This document shows, piece by piece, positions 43,797-51,852 of a stretch of 53,893 nucleotides of DNA. The position numbers and the translations under genes were made by a program. Numbering within the stretch: the first letter of the stretch is position 1; every line of letters begins with the position of its first letter. Under the pieces are notes generated by a model. The model ran no database searches. It was not told where the DNA came from and saw only the letters and a list, made by a program, of their open reading frames with translations. The DNA comes from UBA7328 sp002471345 (GTDB lineage: Bacteria; Bacteroidota; Bacteroidia; Chitinophagales; Saprospiraceae): contig CAXGOB010000028.1 in assembly GCA_964011275.1 (NCBI GenBank), positions 1 through 53,893 of the forward strand, written 5' to 3'.

Positions 43797-45929
43797 TTAA
43801 ACATTTACAGTTCCGGCAGCCTTTTCCATTATTTCTTTTGCAATTCCCTTAGGAACTGGAGCATAGTGTGAGAATGTCATAGTACTATTCGCTCTTCCTG
43901 AAGTAATAGTACGTAAGTCAGTCACATAGCCAAACATCTCCGATAACGGTACATCAGCAGTAATCTTTACTGCACCACTTGCAGTAACCTCTTGTCCTTT
44001 TGGAAGACCTCTTCTTCTATTGAGGTCACCAATTACACTACCTGTATATTCTTCTGGAGAGATTATCTCCAATTTCATTATTGGTTCAAGAATTTGAGGG
44101 CCTGCTTGTTTAGCAGCCACTTTAAATCCTTCTTTAGCACACAATTCAAATGCAATAGGCTTAGAATCCACCTGGTGAATACTTCCATCATACACTCTCA
44201 CTTTCATACTATCTATAGAGTATCCTGCAAGGACCCCATTACCCATCATGGCATTAAAACCTTTGACAATAGAAGGCATTAATTCCTTTGGAATCTTACC
44301 ACCTACAATCTTATTCACAAACTGCAACTTAGTCTTACCGTTTTTGAAATCATCGCTATCTAAAAACTCCTGATCAGCTGGCCCCAATTCAAACTCCATA
44401 TCGGCAAATAGTCCGGCTCCACCAGATTGCTTCTTCAATCTCTCTCTATGTTGAACTGATCTAGTAAGCGCTTCTCTGTAGTTCACCTGAGGTTCACCTT
44501 GATTACACTCTACTTTGAATTCTCTTCTCAATCTATCTACAATAATCTCTAGGTGAAGTTCACCCATTCCACTAATGATCGTCTGATTCGTCTCTTGATC
44601 GTATTGCACTCTAAAAGTTGGATCTTCTTCAGCCAATTTTGCCAATCCAATCCCCAACTTATCCATATCTTTTTGAGACTTAGGTTCTACCGCTACTCCA
44701 ATTACTGGATCTGGGAAAACCATCGATTCAAATACCAAAGGAGATTTTTCTGCTGTAAGTGTATCACCAGTCCTAAGATCTTTAAACCCTACACCTGCAG
44801 CAATATCACCAGCTTCCACAAATGGAATTGCATTTTGCTTATTAGAATGCATTTGAAACAATCTCGAAATACGTTCTTTCTTCCCTGTTCTATTATTTAA
44901 TATATAAGAACCAGCCTCCAGTTTTCCTGAATACACTCTAAAGAATGCCAATCTACCTACAAAAGGATCGGTTGCAATCTTAAATGCTAGAGCAGAAAAA
45001 GGCTCATTTATACTCGGTTGTCTTTCTTCTTCTTTTTCAGTGTCAGGATTTGTACCTGTAACTGATCCAATATCAAGAGGAGATGGTAAAAATGCACATG
45101 CTGCATCCAAAACTGCCTGAACTCCTTTATTCTTAAATGCAGATCCACACATCATAGGTACAAACTTCGCATCCAATACTGCCTGACGCACAGCTGTACG
45201 CATCTCTTCTTCAGTGATACTATCTGGATCTTCAAAATACTTTTCCATCAATGTATCATCATACTCTGCAACCGCCTCCAAAAGCTTCTCTCTCCACTCA
45301 GCTACAACATCCACTAAGTCTTCAGGAATTTCGATCTCTTCAAAAGTCATTCCCATATCATCCTCATTCCAAACGATAGCCCTACCTGTGATTAAGTCCA
45401 CCACACCTTTAAAGGTCTCCTCAGCACCAATTGGCACCTGAAGAGGAATCGCTTCTGATCCTAGTTTATCTTTTACATCTTTTACAACAGTAAAAAAATC
45501 AGCACCAGATCTGTCCATTTTATTGACAAACCCTATTCTTGGAACACTGTAACCATCGGCCAACCTCCAATTCGTCTCTGACTGAGGCTCTACCCCACTC
45601 ACAGCACAAAACAAGAAAATCAAACCATCTAGAACTCTTAATGACCTATTCACTTCAACTGTGAAATCCACGTGTCCAGGAGTATCAATGATATTCATCG
45701 CATACTCTTGATCCATCCAGTTCCATGAAGTTTTTGTTGCAGCAGAAGTAATAGTAATACCTCTTTCCTGCTCTTGCTCCATCCAATCCATAGTAGCGGC
45801 ACCATCGTGAACCTCTCCAATTTTGTGAGAAAGGCCAGTATAATACAATACACGCTCTGTTGTAGTAGTCTTACCTGCATCAATATGTGCAGCAATACCA
45901 ATATTTCTTGTGAACTTTAAATCTGCCAT
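43797..45929 (-). CDS. fusA: translation elongation factor G
   Basis: EF-G moves tRNA and mRNA through the ribosome with GTP hydrolysis. The 710-residue protein has the P-loop AHIDAGKTTTTERVLYYTG, switch II DTPGHVDFTVEVNRSLRVLD, NKMDRSGADF and, in domain IV, QTNQTIISGMGELHLEIIVD-type and RVYDGSIHQVDSKPIAFELC sequences. It follows rpsG by 38 bases; no tuf gene follows, as is usual in this phylum. Confidence 0.99.
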   Translation of the reverse strand: MADLKFTRNIGIAAHIDAGKTTTTERVLYYTGLSHKIGEVHDGAATMDWMEQEQERGITITSAATKTSWNWMDQEYAMNIIDTPGHVDFTVEVNRSLRVLDGLIFLFCAVSGVEPQSETNWRLADGYSVPRIGFVNKMDRSGADFFTVVKDVKDKLGSEAIPLQVPIGAEETFKGVVDLITGRAIVWNEDDMGMTFEEIEIPEDLVDVVAEWREKLLEAVAEYDDTLMEKYFEDPDSITEEEMRTAVRQAVLDAKFVPMMCGSAFKNKGVQAVLDAACAFLPSPLDIGSVTGTNPDTEKEEERQPSINEPFSALAFKIATDPFVGRLAFFRVYSGKLEAGSYILNNRTGKKERISRLFQMHSNKQNAIPFVEAGDIAAGVGFKDLRTGDTLTAEKSPLVFESMVFPDPVIGVAVEPKSQKDMDKLGIGLAKLAEEDPTFRVQYDQETNQTIISGMGELHLEIIVDRLRREFKVECNQGEPQVNYREALTRSVQHRERLKKQSGGAGLFADMEFELGPADQEFLDSDDFKNGKTKLQFVNKIVGGKIPKELMPSIVKGFNAMMGNGVLAGYSIDSMKVRVYDGSIHQVDSKPIAFELCAKEGFKVAAKQAGPQILEPIMKLEIISPEEYTGSVIGDLNRRRGLPKGQEVTASGAVKITADVPLSEMFGYVTDLRTITSGRANSTMTFSHYAPVPKGIAKEIMEKAAGTVNV

Positions 45930-45967
45930 GGCTTACTTAATAGTATATGTGGGATATGTTATAATTA

Positions 45968-46435
45968 TTATGCTCTAAAGTGAGCGAATGCTCGATTTGA
46001 CTCGGCCATCTTGTGAGTATCTTCCTTCTTCTTTACAGATGCGCCTTCATTTTTGCTCGCTGCGATAAGCTCAGCAGCTAATTTCTCTGCCATTCCTTTA
46101 CCACTTCTAGCTCTTGTGAATTTTATAATCCATTTGATTCCTAGAGACAATCTTCTTGCTGGTCTTAATTCTACTGGAATTTGAAAAGTAGCACCGCCAA
46201 TTCTTTTAGACCTCACTTCTACTTGAGGAGTTACATTTGTAACAGCTGCTTGCCAAATTTCATGAGGGTTTTCTTCAGTCTTTTCTTTGATAATATCCAT
46301 TGCGTCATAGAACAACTTGTATGCAATTGATTTCTTGCCTTGGATCATCATGTTATTTACAAACTGAGTTACCATAGGATCACCAAATCGCGGGTCTGGT
46401 TGTAGGATTCGTTTACGCGGCTTTCTTTTCCTCAT
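45968..46435 (-). CDS. rpsG: 30S ribosomal protein S7
   Basis: This 155-residue protein has MRKRKPRKRILQPDPRFGDP, VTQFVNNMMIQGKKSIAYKL, RRLSLGIKWIIKFTRARSGK and the end MAESNRAFAHFRA, all S7. S7 starts assembly of the 30S head. It lies 3 bases after rpsL. Confidence 0.98.
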   Translation of the reverse strand: MRKRKPRKRILQPDPRFGDPMVTQFVNNMMIQGKKSIAYKLFYDAMDIIKEKTEENPHEIWQAAVTNVTPQVEVRSKRIGGATFQIPVELRPARRLSLGIKWIIKFTRARSGKGMAEKLAAELIAASKNEGASVKKKEDTHKMAESNRAFAHFRA

Positions 46436-46438
46436 TAT

Positions 46439-46813
46439 TTATTTTTTGGGCCTCTTAGTGCCGTATTTAGATCTTGATTGTAGTCTATCAGTTACACCTG
46501 CAGTATCCAGCGCACCTCTTACGATAGTATATCTCACACCTGGAAGGTCTTTTACTCTTCCTCCTCTAATTAACACTATGGAGTGCTCTTGCAAATTGTG
46601 ACCTTCACCTGGTATGTAGGCAATCACCTCAGTACCATTTGTGAGTCTTACTTTTGCCACTTTTCTCAAAGCCGAATTTGGCTTCTTTGGTGTAGTGGTA
46701 TATACTCTCGTACAAACTCCTCTTTTCTGAGGACATGAATTAAGAGCACGTGACTTACTTTTCGTGATTATTGTCTTTCTTCCCTTACGGACTAACTGAT
46801 TGATAGTTGGCAT
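46439..46813 (-). CDS. rpsL: 30S ribosomal protein S12
   Basis: This 124-residue protein has MPTINQLVRKGRKTIITKSK, RVYTTTPKKPNSALRKVAKV, IPGEGHNLQEHSIVLIRGGR and KDLPGVRYTIVRGALDTAGV, diagnostic for S12. The Lys in TPKKPNSAL and the Lys in RVKDLPGV are the residues changed in streptomycin resistance elsewhere; both are the sensitive form here. It is the first gene of the block, just after a promoter. Confidence 0.98.
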   Translation of the reverse strand: MPTINQLVRKGRKTIITKSKSRALNSCPQKRGVCTRVYTTTPKKPNSALRKVAKVRLTNGTEVIAYIPGEGHNLQEHSIVLIRGGRVKDLPGVRYTIVRGALDTAGVTDRLQSRSKYGTKRPKK

Positions 46814-46852
46814 ATTATTCTTAAGTTTCTACTGCCTCTTTAAAAAGCCGTG

Positions 46853-46882
46853 CAAAGGTATAATTATTTTCTTTTTGAACAA
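46853..46882 (-). promoter_or_regulatory. Bacteroidota-type promoter of rpsL
   Basis: On the minus strand TTG (46882-46880) and TACCTTTG (46860-46853) are 19 bases apart. The -7 element lies 39 bases before the rpsL ATG. It probably drives rpsL-rpsG-fusA and contributes to the genes beyond. Confidence 0.78.
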
Positions 46883-46948
46883 GCCCTATTTTTGCATTTA
46901 TTGCAATAATTTGCATTTTAATAAAATATAACCCTCAAAGCAATATCT

Positions 46949-47407
46949 ATGAGCGCAAAATCAACCAACATTCTGATCCGAAAAGCATCAAAACAAGACA
47001 TATCAGCTATTTTCAGCCTGGTAGAAGATCTTGCTGAATATGAGAATGCTCTAGACAAAGTAAAAGTAGATGTGGACTATTATATAAAGGAGTGGGAGCA
47101 AAATACGTTTCATGCTATTGTGGCAGATAAAGATGGCGAAGTGATAGGTACCTGTATATATTATATGACATTCTCCACCTGGAAAGGGAGATGTGTTTAT
47201 CTAGAAGATTTCGTAGTAAGAGAACAATTTAGAAAACATGGTGTAGGACAGCTTTTGTATAATGCACTTTTAGAAGAATCTAAAACCATGGACGCAACTA
47301 TGATAAGATGGCAAGTATTGGACTGGAATAACCCTGCAATCAAATTTTATGAGAAGAACGAAGCTATAATTGATAAAGAGTGGTGGAACTGTAAAGTCTA
47401 CTTTTGA
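46949..47407 (+). CDS. GNAT family N-acetyltransferase
   Basis: This 152-residue protein has the GNAT fold: NILIRKASKQDISAIFSLVE at the N-terminus, VYLEDFVVREQFRKHGVGQL (acetyl-CoA-binding Q/RxxGxG/A form, RKHGVG) and the late DWNNPAIKFYEKNEA. It resembles the diamine/thialysine acetyltransferase-like group, but the substrate is not established. It is divergent from rpsL, with 135 bases between, and convergent with the glycosyltransferase gene, overlapping it by 10 bases at the 3' ends. Confidence 0.88.
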   Translation: MSAKSTNILIRKASKQDISAIFSLVEDLAEYENALDKVKVDVDYYIKEWEQNTFHAIVADKDGEVIGTCIYYMTFSTWKGRCVYLEDFVVREQFRKHGVGQLLYNALLEESKTMDATMIRWQVLDWNNPAIKFYEKNEAIIDKEWWNCKVYF

Positions 47408-48387
47408 TCGATATTTAAAACGCGCTTTACAATTTGTTCAGAATGATCTGGAAAATCAATATCTATAGGTTTTGAACCGCCTAACCATCTCTTTACTTTT
47501 TGATCAAAAGTTTCATCTATTTCTCGAACTATGCTCACCCCCATTGATTCTAGTGCTACAGCATTACATAATTGTTCATACTGATCATTCATAGGAATAG
47601 CCATGAATCTTTTTTTGAGATAAAGCATCTCTGATGTACTGGCAAACCCGGCTCCAATTATTGCTCCATATGCAGAAGAAAGGTATTTCATCCAGTTATC
47701 ATTATCAATTGGGAATACTTCTACATTCTCTTCTTTTGTATATAGTTTAGTGTGTTTTGAAAAAACCTTCCAAGAAATGGATTTTACCTTTTTCAAATAA
47801 GATTTGAATACATGTTCTGAAAATGCAGGGAGATAAACTACTACATGGTCTTTCTCTGTCAGTTGTAATTGTCGGATTGCTTTCCTTACTACCGGAGTAT
47901 ATATGTTTTTATCAAATGACTTATAATGGAGACCTATGTATTTATCAACTGGGGCAAACTGTCTGTATATAAATTCTCCAAAACGGTTATGCATTTTAGG
48001 GCGAGGTGTCTTTTGACTCAGAAAACTAGCTTGATGACTTAGCCCAACTCGCATTACGTTAGTCCATTTAGCAGCCCAGGTGCTAATTGGTTCGAAATCA
48101 CTTACTATAAGGTCATATTCTTTGAGGTTCAATCGAAATACATCGTAGAAAAACCTCAGGGGTCTAGTTTTCAGAATCGTCCTAGTATAATCTATGCCTC
48201 CATTTTTACCAAAGACGAATCCTGCACCATGCATTTTAGCTTTTACAGGAAAGTTTAATTTCAAATCTCCTTGAATACCACTAAGCAATACATCAACATC
48301 TGCGTATTTGGACATGATGGGATAAAACTCAATTGCGCGACTAAGATGCCCGTTTCCTGTAGCCTGTACTGCATAAAGTACTCGCAT
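47398..48387 (-). CDS. MurG-like glycosyltransferase family protein
   Basis: This 329-residue protein starts MRVLYAVQATGNGHLSRAIE; the G-N-G-H-x-x-R motif is typical of PF13528-like glycosyltransferases of GT-B fold. The C-terminal part has AIIGAGFASTSEMLYLKKRF and IPMNDQYEQLCNA, resembling the nucleotide-sugar-binding half of MurG-type enzymes. No membrane segments or signal peptide are seen. Donor and acceptor are unknown; a glycolipid or envelope role is likely. Confidence 0.75.
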   Translation of the reverse strand: MRVLYAVQATGNGHLSRAIEFYPIMSKYADVDVLLSGIQGDLKLNFPVKAKMHGAGFVFGKNGGIDYTRTILKTRPLRFFYDVFRLNLKEYDLIVSDFEPISTWAAKWTNVMRVGLSHQASFLSQKTPRPKMHNRFGEFIYRQFAPVDKYIGLHYKSFDKNIYTPVVRKAIRQLQLTEKDHVVVYLPAFSEHVFKSYLKKVKSISWKVFSKHTKLYTKEENVEVFPIDNDNWMKYLSSAYGAIIGAGFASTSEMLYLKKRFMAIPMNDQYEQLCNAVALESMGVSIVREIDETFDQKVKRWLGGSKPIDIDFPDHSEQIVKRVLNIDQK

Positions 48388-48558
48388 GGGTCAAAAGTGA
48401 TACTTTTATCGAGAATCAAGTACTTTATCTTTCTAAAATTGAGATGAAATTAGATTCATCAATGTCTGTTATTCAAAATATCGCAAATTTCACGGCATTG
48501 ACAATCCAAATAACCTAGTTAATAAATTGATGCATTTTGGGAAGTAAAATCAAATTTT

Positions 48559-48567
48559 AAAGGAGGA
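48559..48567 (+). promoter_or_regulatory. strong Shine-Dalgarno AAAGGAGGA
   Basis: An almost complete complement to the 16S rRNA 3' end sits 4 bases before the VOC gene ATG (48572). Bacteroidota rarely use such sites, and other genes here lack one, so it fixes the start and stands out. Confidence 0.8.
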
Positions 48568-48571
48568 ATAA

Positions 48572-48958
48572 ATGAAAATTGAACATTTAGCCATTTGGGT
48601 TTCTGATTTAGAAAAAATGAAAAATTTCTATGTCAAATTTTTTGACCTTAAACCAAACAGTAAATATTACAATTCCAAAAAGGAATTTAGTTCGTATTTC
48701 TTATCATTTGAAAGTGGAGCTCGTATCGAGCTGATGCACCGACCGGATATCTCTCAAATGATGAGTCAAATGAATTCAAGTTTAGGCTATGCTCATTTTG
48801 CAATATCCATTGGATCTAAAGACCAAGTAGAAAAAGTCACAGAAACTTGTCGGAATAATGGAATCAAGGTTATAGGTGAGCCAAGAACAACAGGAGATGG
48901 TTACTTTGAAAGCGTCATTTCAGATCCTGAAGGCAATCTTATTGAAATCACTGTGTAG
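48572..48958 (+). CDS. VOC (glyoxalase/bleomycin-resistance) family protein
   Basis: This 128-residue protein has the paired beta-alpha-beta-beta-beta modules of the VOC superfamily: IEHLAIWVSDLEKMKNFYVK at the start, GYAHFAISIGSKDQVEKV in the middle and YFESVISDPEGNLIEITV at the end. The His in IEHLA, Glu in RIELMH, His in YAHFA and Glu in LIEITV fit the metal-ligand places, so an enzyme role is possible. The ATG is preceded by AAAGGAGGA at ideal spacing, a strong Shine-Dalgarno that is unusual in this window. Substrate is unknown. Confidence 0.85.
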   Translation: MKIEHLAIWVSDLEKMKNFYVKFFDLKPNSKYYNSKKEFSSYFLSFESGARIELMHRPDISQMMSQMNSSLGYAHFAISIGSKDQVEKVTETCRNNGIKVIGEPRTTGDGYFESVISDPEGNLIEITV

Positions 48959-48985
48959 AAATAGATCCCCACTAAACCATCAAGT

Positions 48986-49987
48986 TTACAATTCTCTGTC
49001 TGCCAAAGAGGCCGCCATTTTCTTTATGATATCTACCTTATTTGAATCATATCCTGAAAAAGAAAGGTGTGAAAATGCCAGATCCATATAAGCAGCCTTG
49101 CTTTCCGCTATATAATTCTTTAGGTACAAATCATCATAAATATTCAATACCCTTTGAACTCTTTCTTGACTATGCATTTGGGAGTTATAAAGTTCCTTGA
49201 AATTTATTCTCTCCTCGTCGTCTAACAACTCCATGGCTTTTACAAAAAAGTAATTTTTCTTTTTTTGAATAATGTCCCCACATTTTTGTTTCCCTACTTT
49301 AAATGATTCTCCATAAAGATCCAAATAATCATCTTGCAGTTGAAATGCTATGCCAGCATTCTTTCCAAACATATAGAGATGATTTGCGTGGGGAGGTTTT
49401 GCATCAGCTAAAAGAGCTCCAGACTCTAATGCAAAACCTATGAGTACCGCAGTTTTTTTCTCTATCATATCTAGGTACTCCTCCATACCCACTTCTTCTT
49501 TGTCTTCAAATGCCATATCGTAACTCTGGCCTTCACATACCAATATGGCAGTCTCACTGAACCGTCTTACTATATCGAGAGCTGAAGGAGATATTAGATC
49601 ACTTAGGATTTTGAACACATGAGCATGCATTACATCACCTGATAGAATGGCACTATTTTCATCATACTTAGAATGTACTGTCGGTTTTCCTCTTCTCAAA
49701 GGAGCTTCATCCATAATATCATCATGGACCAGAGTGAAATTATGGAAAAGCTCAGTAGCATAAGCCAAAGGAAGTGCTTTTGAGTAATCATCACTATACC
49801 CATGAAAACCCAAAAGGGTCATTACTGATCGAATTCTCTTCCCCCCAGAAGACATTATATAATTTATAGGTTCATATAAATTATCAGGTGACTGATCAAA
49901 TGACCTGTTGGAAAAATAGTCTTCTATTGAAGTTGTGAGTTCGGCAATACTGTTATTCAATACGAATAATTCTCTGTTGAAATTCAA
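48986..49987 (-). CDS. polyprenyl synthetase family protein (isoprenyl diphosphate synthase)
   Basis: This protein of about 330 residues has both Asp-rich motifs: DDIMD in LVHDDIMDEAPLRRGKPTVH and the second in FQLQDDYLDLYG, plus the substrate Lys-Arg in SSGGKRIRSVM. It condenses isopentenyl diphosphate with an allylic diphosphate to form geranyl-, farnesyl- or longer prenyl diphosphate; the chain length cannot be read here. The first codon is TTG at 49987, but that triplet is inside a TACCTTTG promoter element (49985-49992), so a TTG nine codons downstream (49960) may be the true start. It is divergent from the amidohydrolase gene. Confidence 0.9.
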   Translation of the reverse strand: MNFNRELFVLNNSIAELTTSIEDYFSNRSFDQSPDNLYEPINYIMSSGGKRIRSVMTLLGFHGYSDDYSKALPLAYATELFHNFTLVHDDIMDEAPLRRGKPTVHSKYDENSAILSGDVMHAHVFKILSDLISPSALDIVRRFSETAILVCEGQSYDMAFEDKEEVGMEEYLDMIEKKTAVLIGFALESGALLADAKPPHANHLYMFGKNAGIAFQLQDDYLDLYGESFKVGKQKCGDIIQKKKNYFFVKAMELLDDEERINFKELYNSQMHSQERVQRVLNIYDDLYLKNYIAESKAAYMDLAFSHLSFSGYDSNKVDIIKKMAASLADREL

Positions 49988-49992
49988 AGGTA
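49985..49992 (-). promoter_or_regulatory. -7 element TACCTTTG at the polyprenyl synthetase start
   Basis: On the minus strand this is an exact TAnnTTTG match, overlapping the first possible start codon. No TTG is found at the proper distance upstream. Confidence 0.45.
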
Positions 49993-50092
49993 TGTAAATG
50001 CTTCAGTTTCATATGAACAGATAGAGAACTAAAAGAAAACCTAATGATAGCTTTATCATATTGCCTCAATTTTTAAAAACATTGTTTTGCCT

Positions 50093-50100
50093 TACATTTG
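50093..50100 (+). promoter_or_regulatory. -7 element TACATTTG for the amidohydrolase gene
   Basis: An exact TAnnTTTG match 25 bases before the ATG at 50125. It argues against the upstream TTG (50098) as the start. The upstream TTG box is not well spaced. Confidence 0.5.
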
Positions 50101-50124
50101 ACTCGAAAACACAAAACCACTTCA

Positions 50125-51828
50125 ATGCGAAACTTATTTTATTTTATCTCAATTTCATTCATATTTGTCGCCCTCAGTTGTGCAGAAAAGACTGATGCCG
50201 ATATGATAATTATCAATGGCAAAGTATATACAGTAAATGAATCACAACCTTGGGCAGAAGCCATTGCCATAAAGGAAGGAATGATTTTAAAAGTTGGAAC
50301 TACCTCAGACATTCAAGAATTTAAAGGAGAAAATACTGAAACAATAGATGCAAAGGGTGAATTCGTAATGCCAGGATTTATTGAAGGTCATGGACATTAT
50401 AGCAGCTTAGGAAGATCTCTTCAAAATCTCAATTTTATAAATTCCAAAAATTGGAATGAGATTGTGGCCATGGTGAAAGAAAAAATAGACAATTCTGAAC
50501 CTGGGGAATGGATAGTAGGTAGAGGATGGCATCAGGAAAAGTGGAATGAACAACCTCACAACCACACACATGGATATCCAAATCACTATGAATTGAGTGC
50601 AATTTCACCTGACAATCCTGTATTGCTTACACATGCAAGTGGTCATGGTGTGTTTGCTAATGATCATCTTATGAAAATGGCAGGTGTAAGTACTGAGACT
50701 CCTAATCCAGTAGGTGGTGAAGTAGTAAGAGATGCACAAGGAAGAGCAATTGGTGTTTTTGAAGAGAGAGCTATGAGACTAGTAAGAGACACTTACAGTG
50801 AGTATCTCAAGTCTCTCGATGCAGACCAAAAATATGATGAGTGGCTTGAAGGAATTCGATTAGCAGAAAAAGAATGCCTTTCCAAAGGAATCACGTCATT
50901 TCAAGATGCAGGAGCATCATTCAAAGAGGTAGCTGACTACACTGCTCTTGCAGAAAACAATGATATGAAAGTGCGGCTATGGGCTATGCTCAGACACAGC
51001 TCTAAAGCCATGAAAGGAAAAGCACATACTGCAAGAGTTGTAGATGCTGGAAATGGATATTTTACATGTAGAGCTATCAAGTCTGAACTAGATGGGGCAT
51101 TAGGGGCATTTGGAGCTTGGTTATTAGAACCATATGATGACAAACCAGATTTCGTAGGCCAGAATACGACAACAGTGGAAGAAGTAAAAGCTATCGCAGA
51201 AATTGCTTTAGAATCTGACATGCAATTATGTGTTCATGCCATTGGAGATAAAGCGAATAGAGAGACGCTGAATGTCATGGAAGAAACTTTCAAAAATGTA
51301 GAAAACAATGATCTCAGATGGAGAATAGAGCATTCACAACATATTGACCCTCAGGATATTCCAAGATTCTCAGAATTAGGGGTGATTGCATCTATGCAAG
51401 GCATTCACTGCACATCTGATGCCCCATTCGTGGTAAAAAGATTAGGTGAAAAGAGAGCAAAGGAAGGAGCCTATCCGTGGCGATCATTGATTGATGCTGG
51501 AGCTCTTGTGACTAATGGCACAGATGTCCCAGTAGAGAATGCGGATGCTCTTCCAAGCTTTTATGCATCAGTTACAAGAAAAAGAATAGATAACGGTATG
51601 GAATTCTTTACTGAGCAATCCATGACAAGAGAGGAAGCTGTTTATTCTTACACCATGGCCAATGCAATTGCTGCATTTGAAGAAAATGTAAAAGGCTCAT
51701 TGGAAATTGGAAAGTATGCAGATCTTGTTGTTCTTTCTGAGAATCTAATTGAATGCAGTGATGAGGAAATATTAAAAGCGAAAGTGCTTTATACAATTGT
51801 GGATGGTGAAGTCAGGTATGAAGGATAA
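50125..51828 (+). CDS. amidohydrolase family lipoprotein (YtcJ type)
   Basis: This protein of 567 residues (from the ATG at 50125) has a lipoprotein signal with VALSC before the Cys, so an envelope location is predicted. It has the metal motif GHGHY (about residues 85-92), CVHAIGDKANRETL, RIEHSQHIDPQDI and GTDVPVENADALPSFYAS, typical of YtcJ-like metal-dependent hydrolases of the amidohydrolase superfamily. The substrate is unknown; amides or N-formyl compounds are usual. The longest frame begins at a TTG (50098) inside a TACATTTG promoter element, so the ATG is preferred. Confidence 0.9.
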   Translation: MRNLFYFISISFIFVALSCAEKTDADMIIINGKVYTVNESQPWAEAIAIKEGMILKVGTTSDIQEFKGENTETIDAKGEFVMPGFIEGHGHYSSLGRSLQNLNFINSKNWNEIVAMVKEKIDNSEPGEWIVGRGWHQEKWNEQPHNHTHGYPNHYELSAISPDNPVLLTHASGHGVFANDHLMKMAGVSTETPNPVGGEVVRDAQGRAIGVFEERAMRLVRDTYSEYLKSLDADQKYDEWLEGIRLAEKECLSKGITSFQDAGASFKEVADYTALAENNDMKVRLWAMLRHSSKAMKGKAHTARVVDAGNGYFTCRAIKSELDGALGAFGAWLLEPYDDKPDFVGQNTTTVEEVKAIAEIALESDMQLCVHAIGDKANRETLNVMEETFKNVENNDLRWRIEHSQHIDPQDIPRFSELGVIASMQGIHCTSDAPFVVKRLGEKRAKEGAYPWRSLIDAGALVTNGTDVPVENADALPSFYASVTRKRIDNGMEFFTEQSMTREEAVYSYTMANAIAAFEENVKGSLEIGKYADLVVLSENLIECSDEEILKAKVLYTIVDGEVRYEG

Positions 51829-51852
51829 TTAGAAATAATGGTTCTAGATTCA

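Noticed and set aside
46874..46894. Promoter for the GNAT gene from TTTG (46874) and TATTTTTG (46887)
   Set aside because: The boxes are 9 bases apart and therefore cannot form a promoter of this type; only the -7-like box remains.
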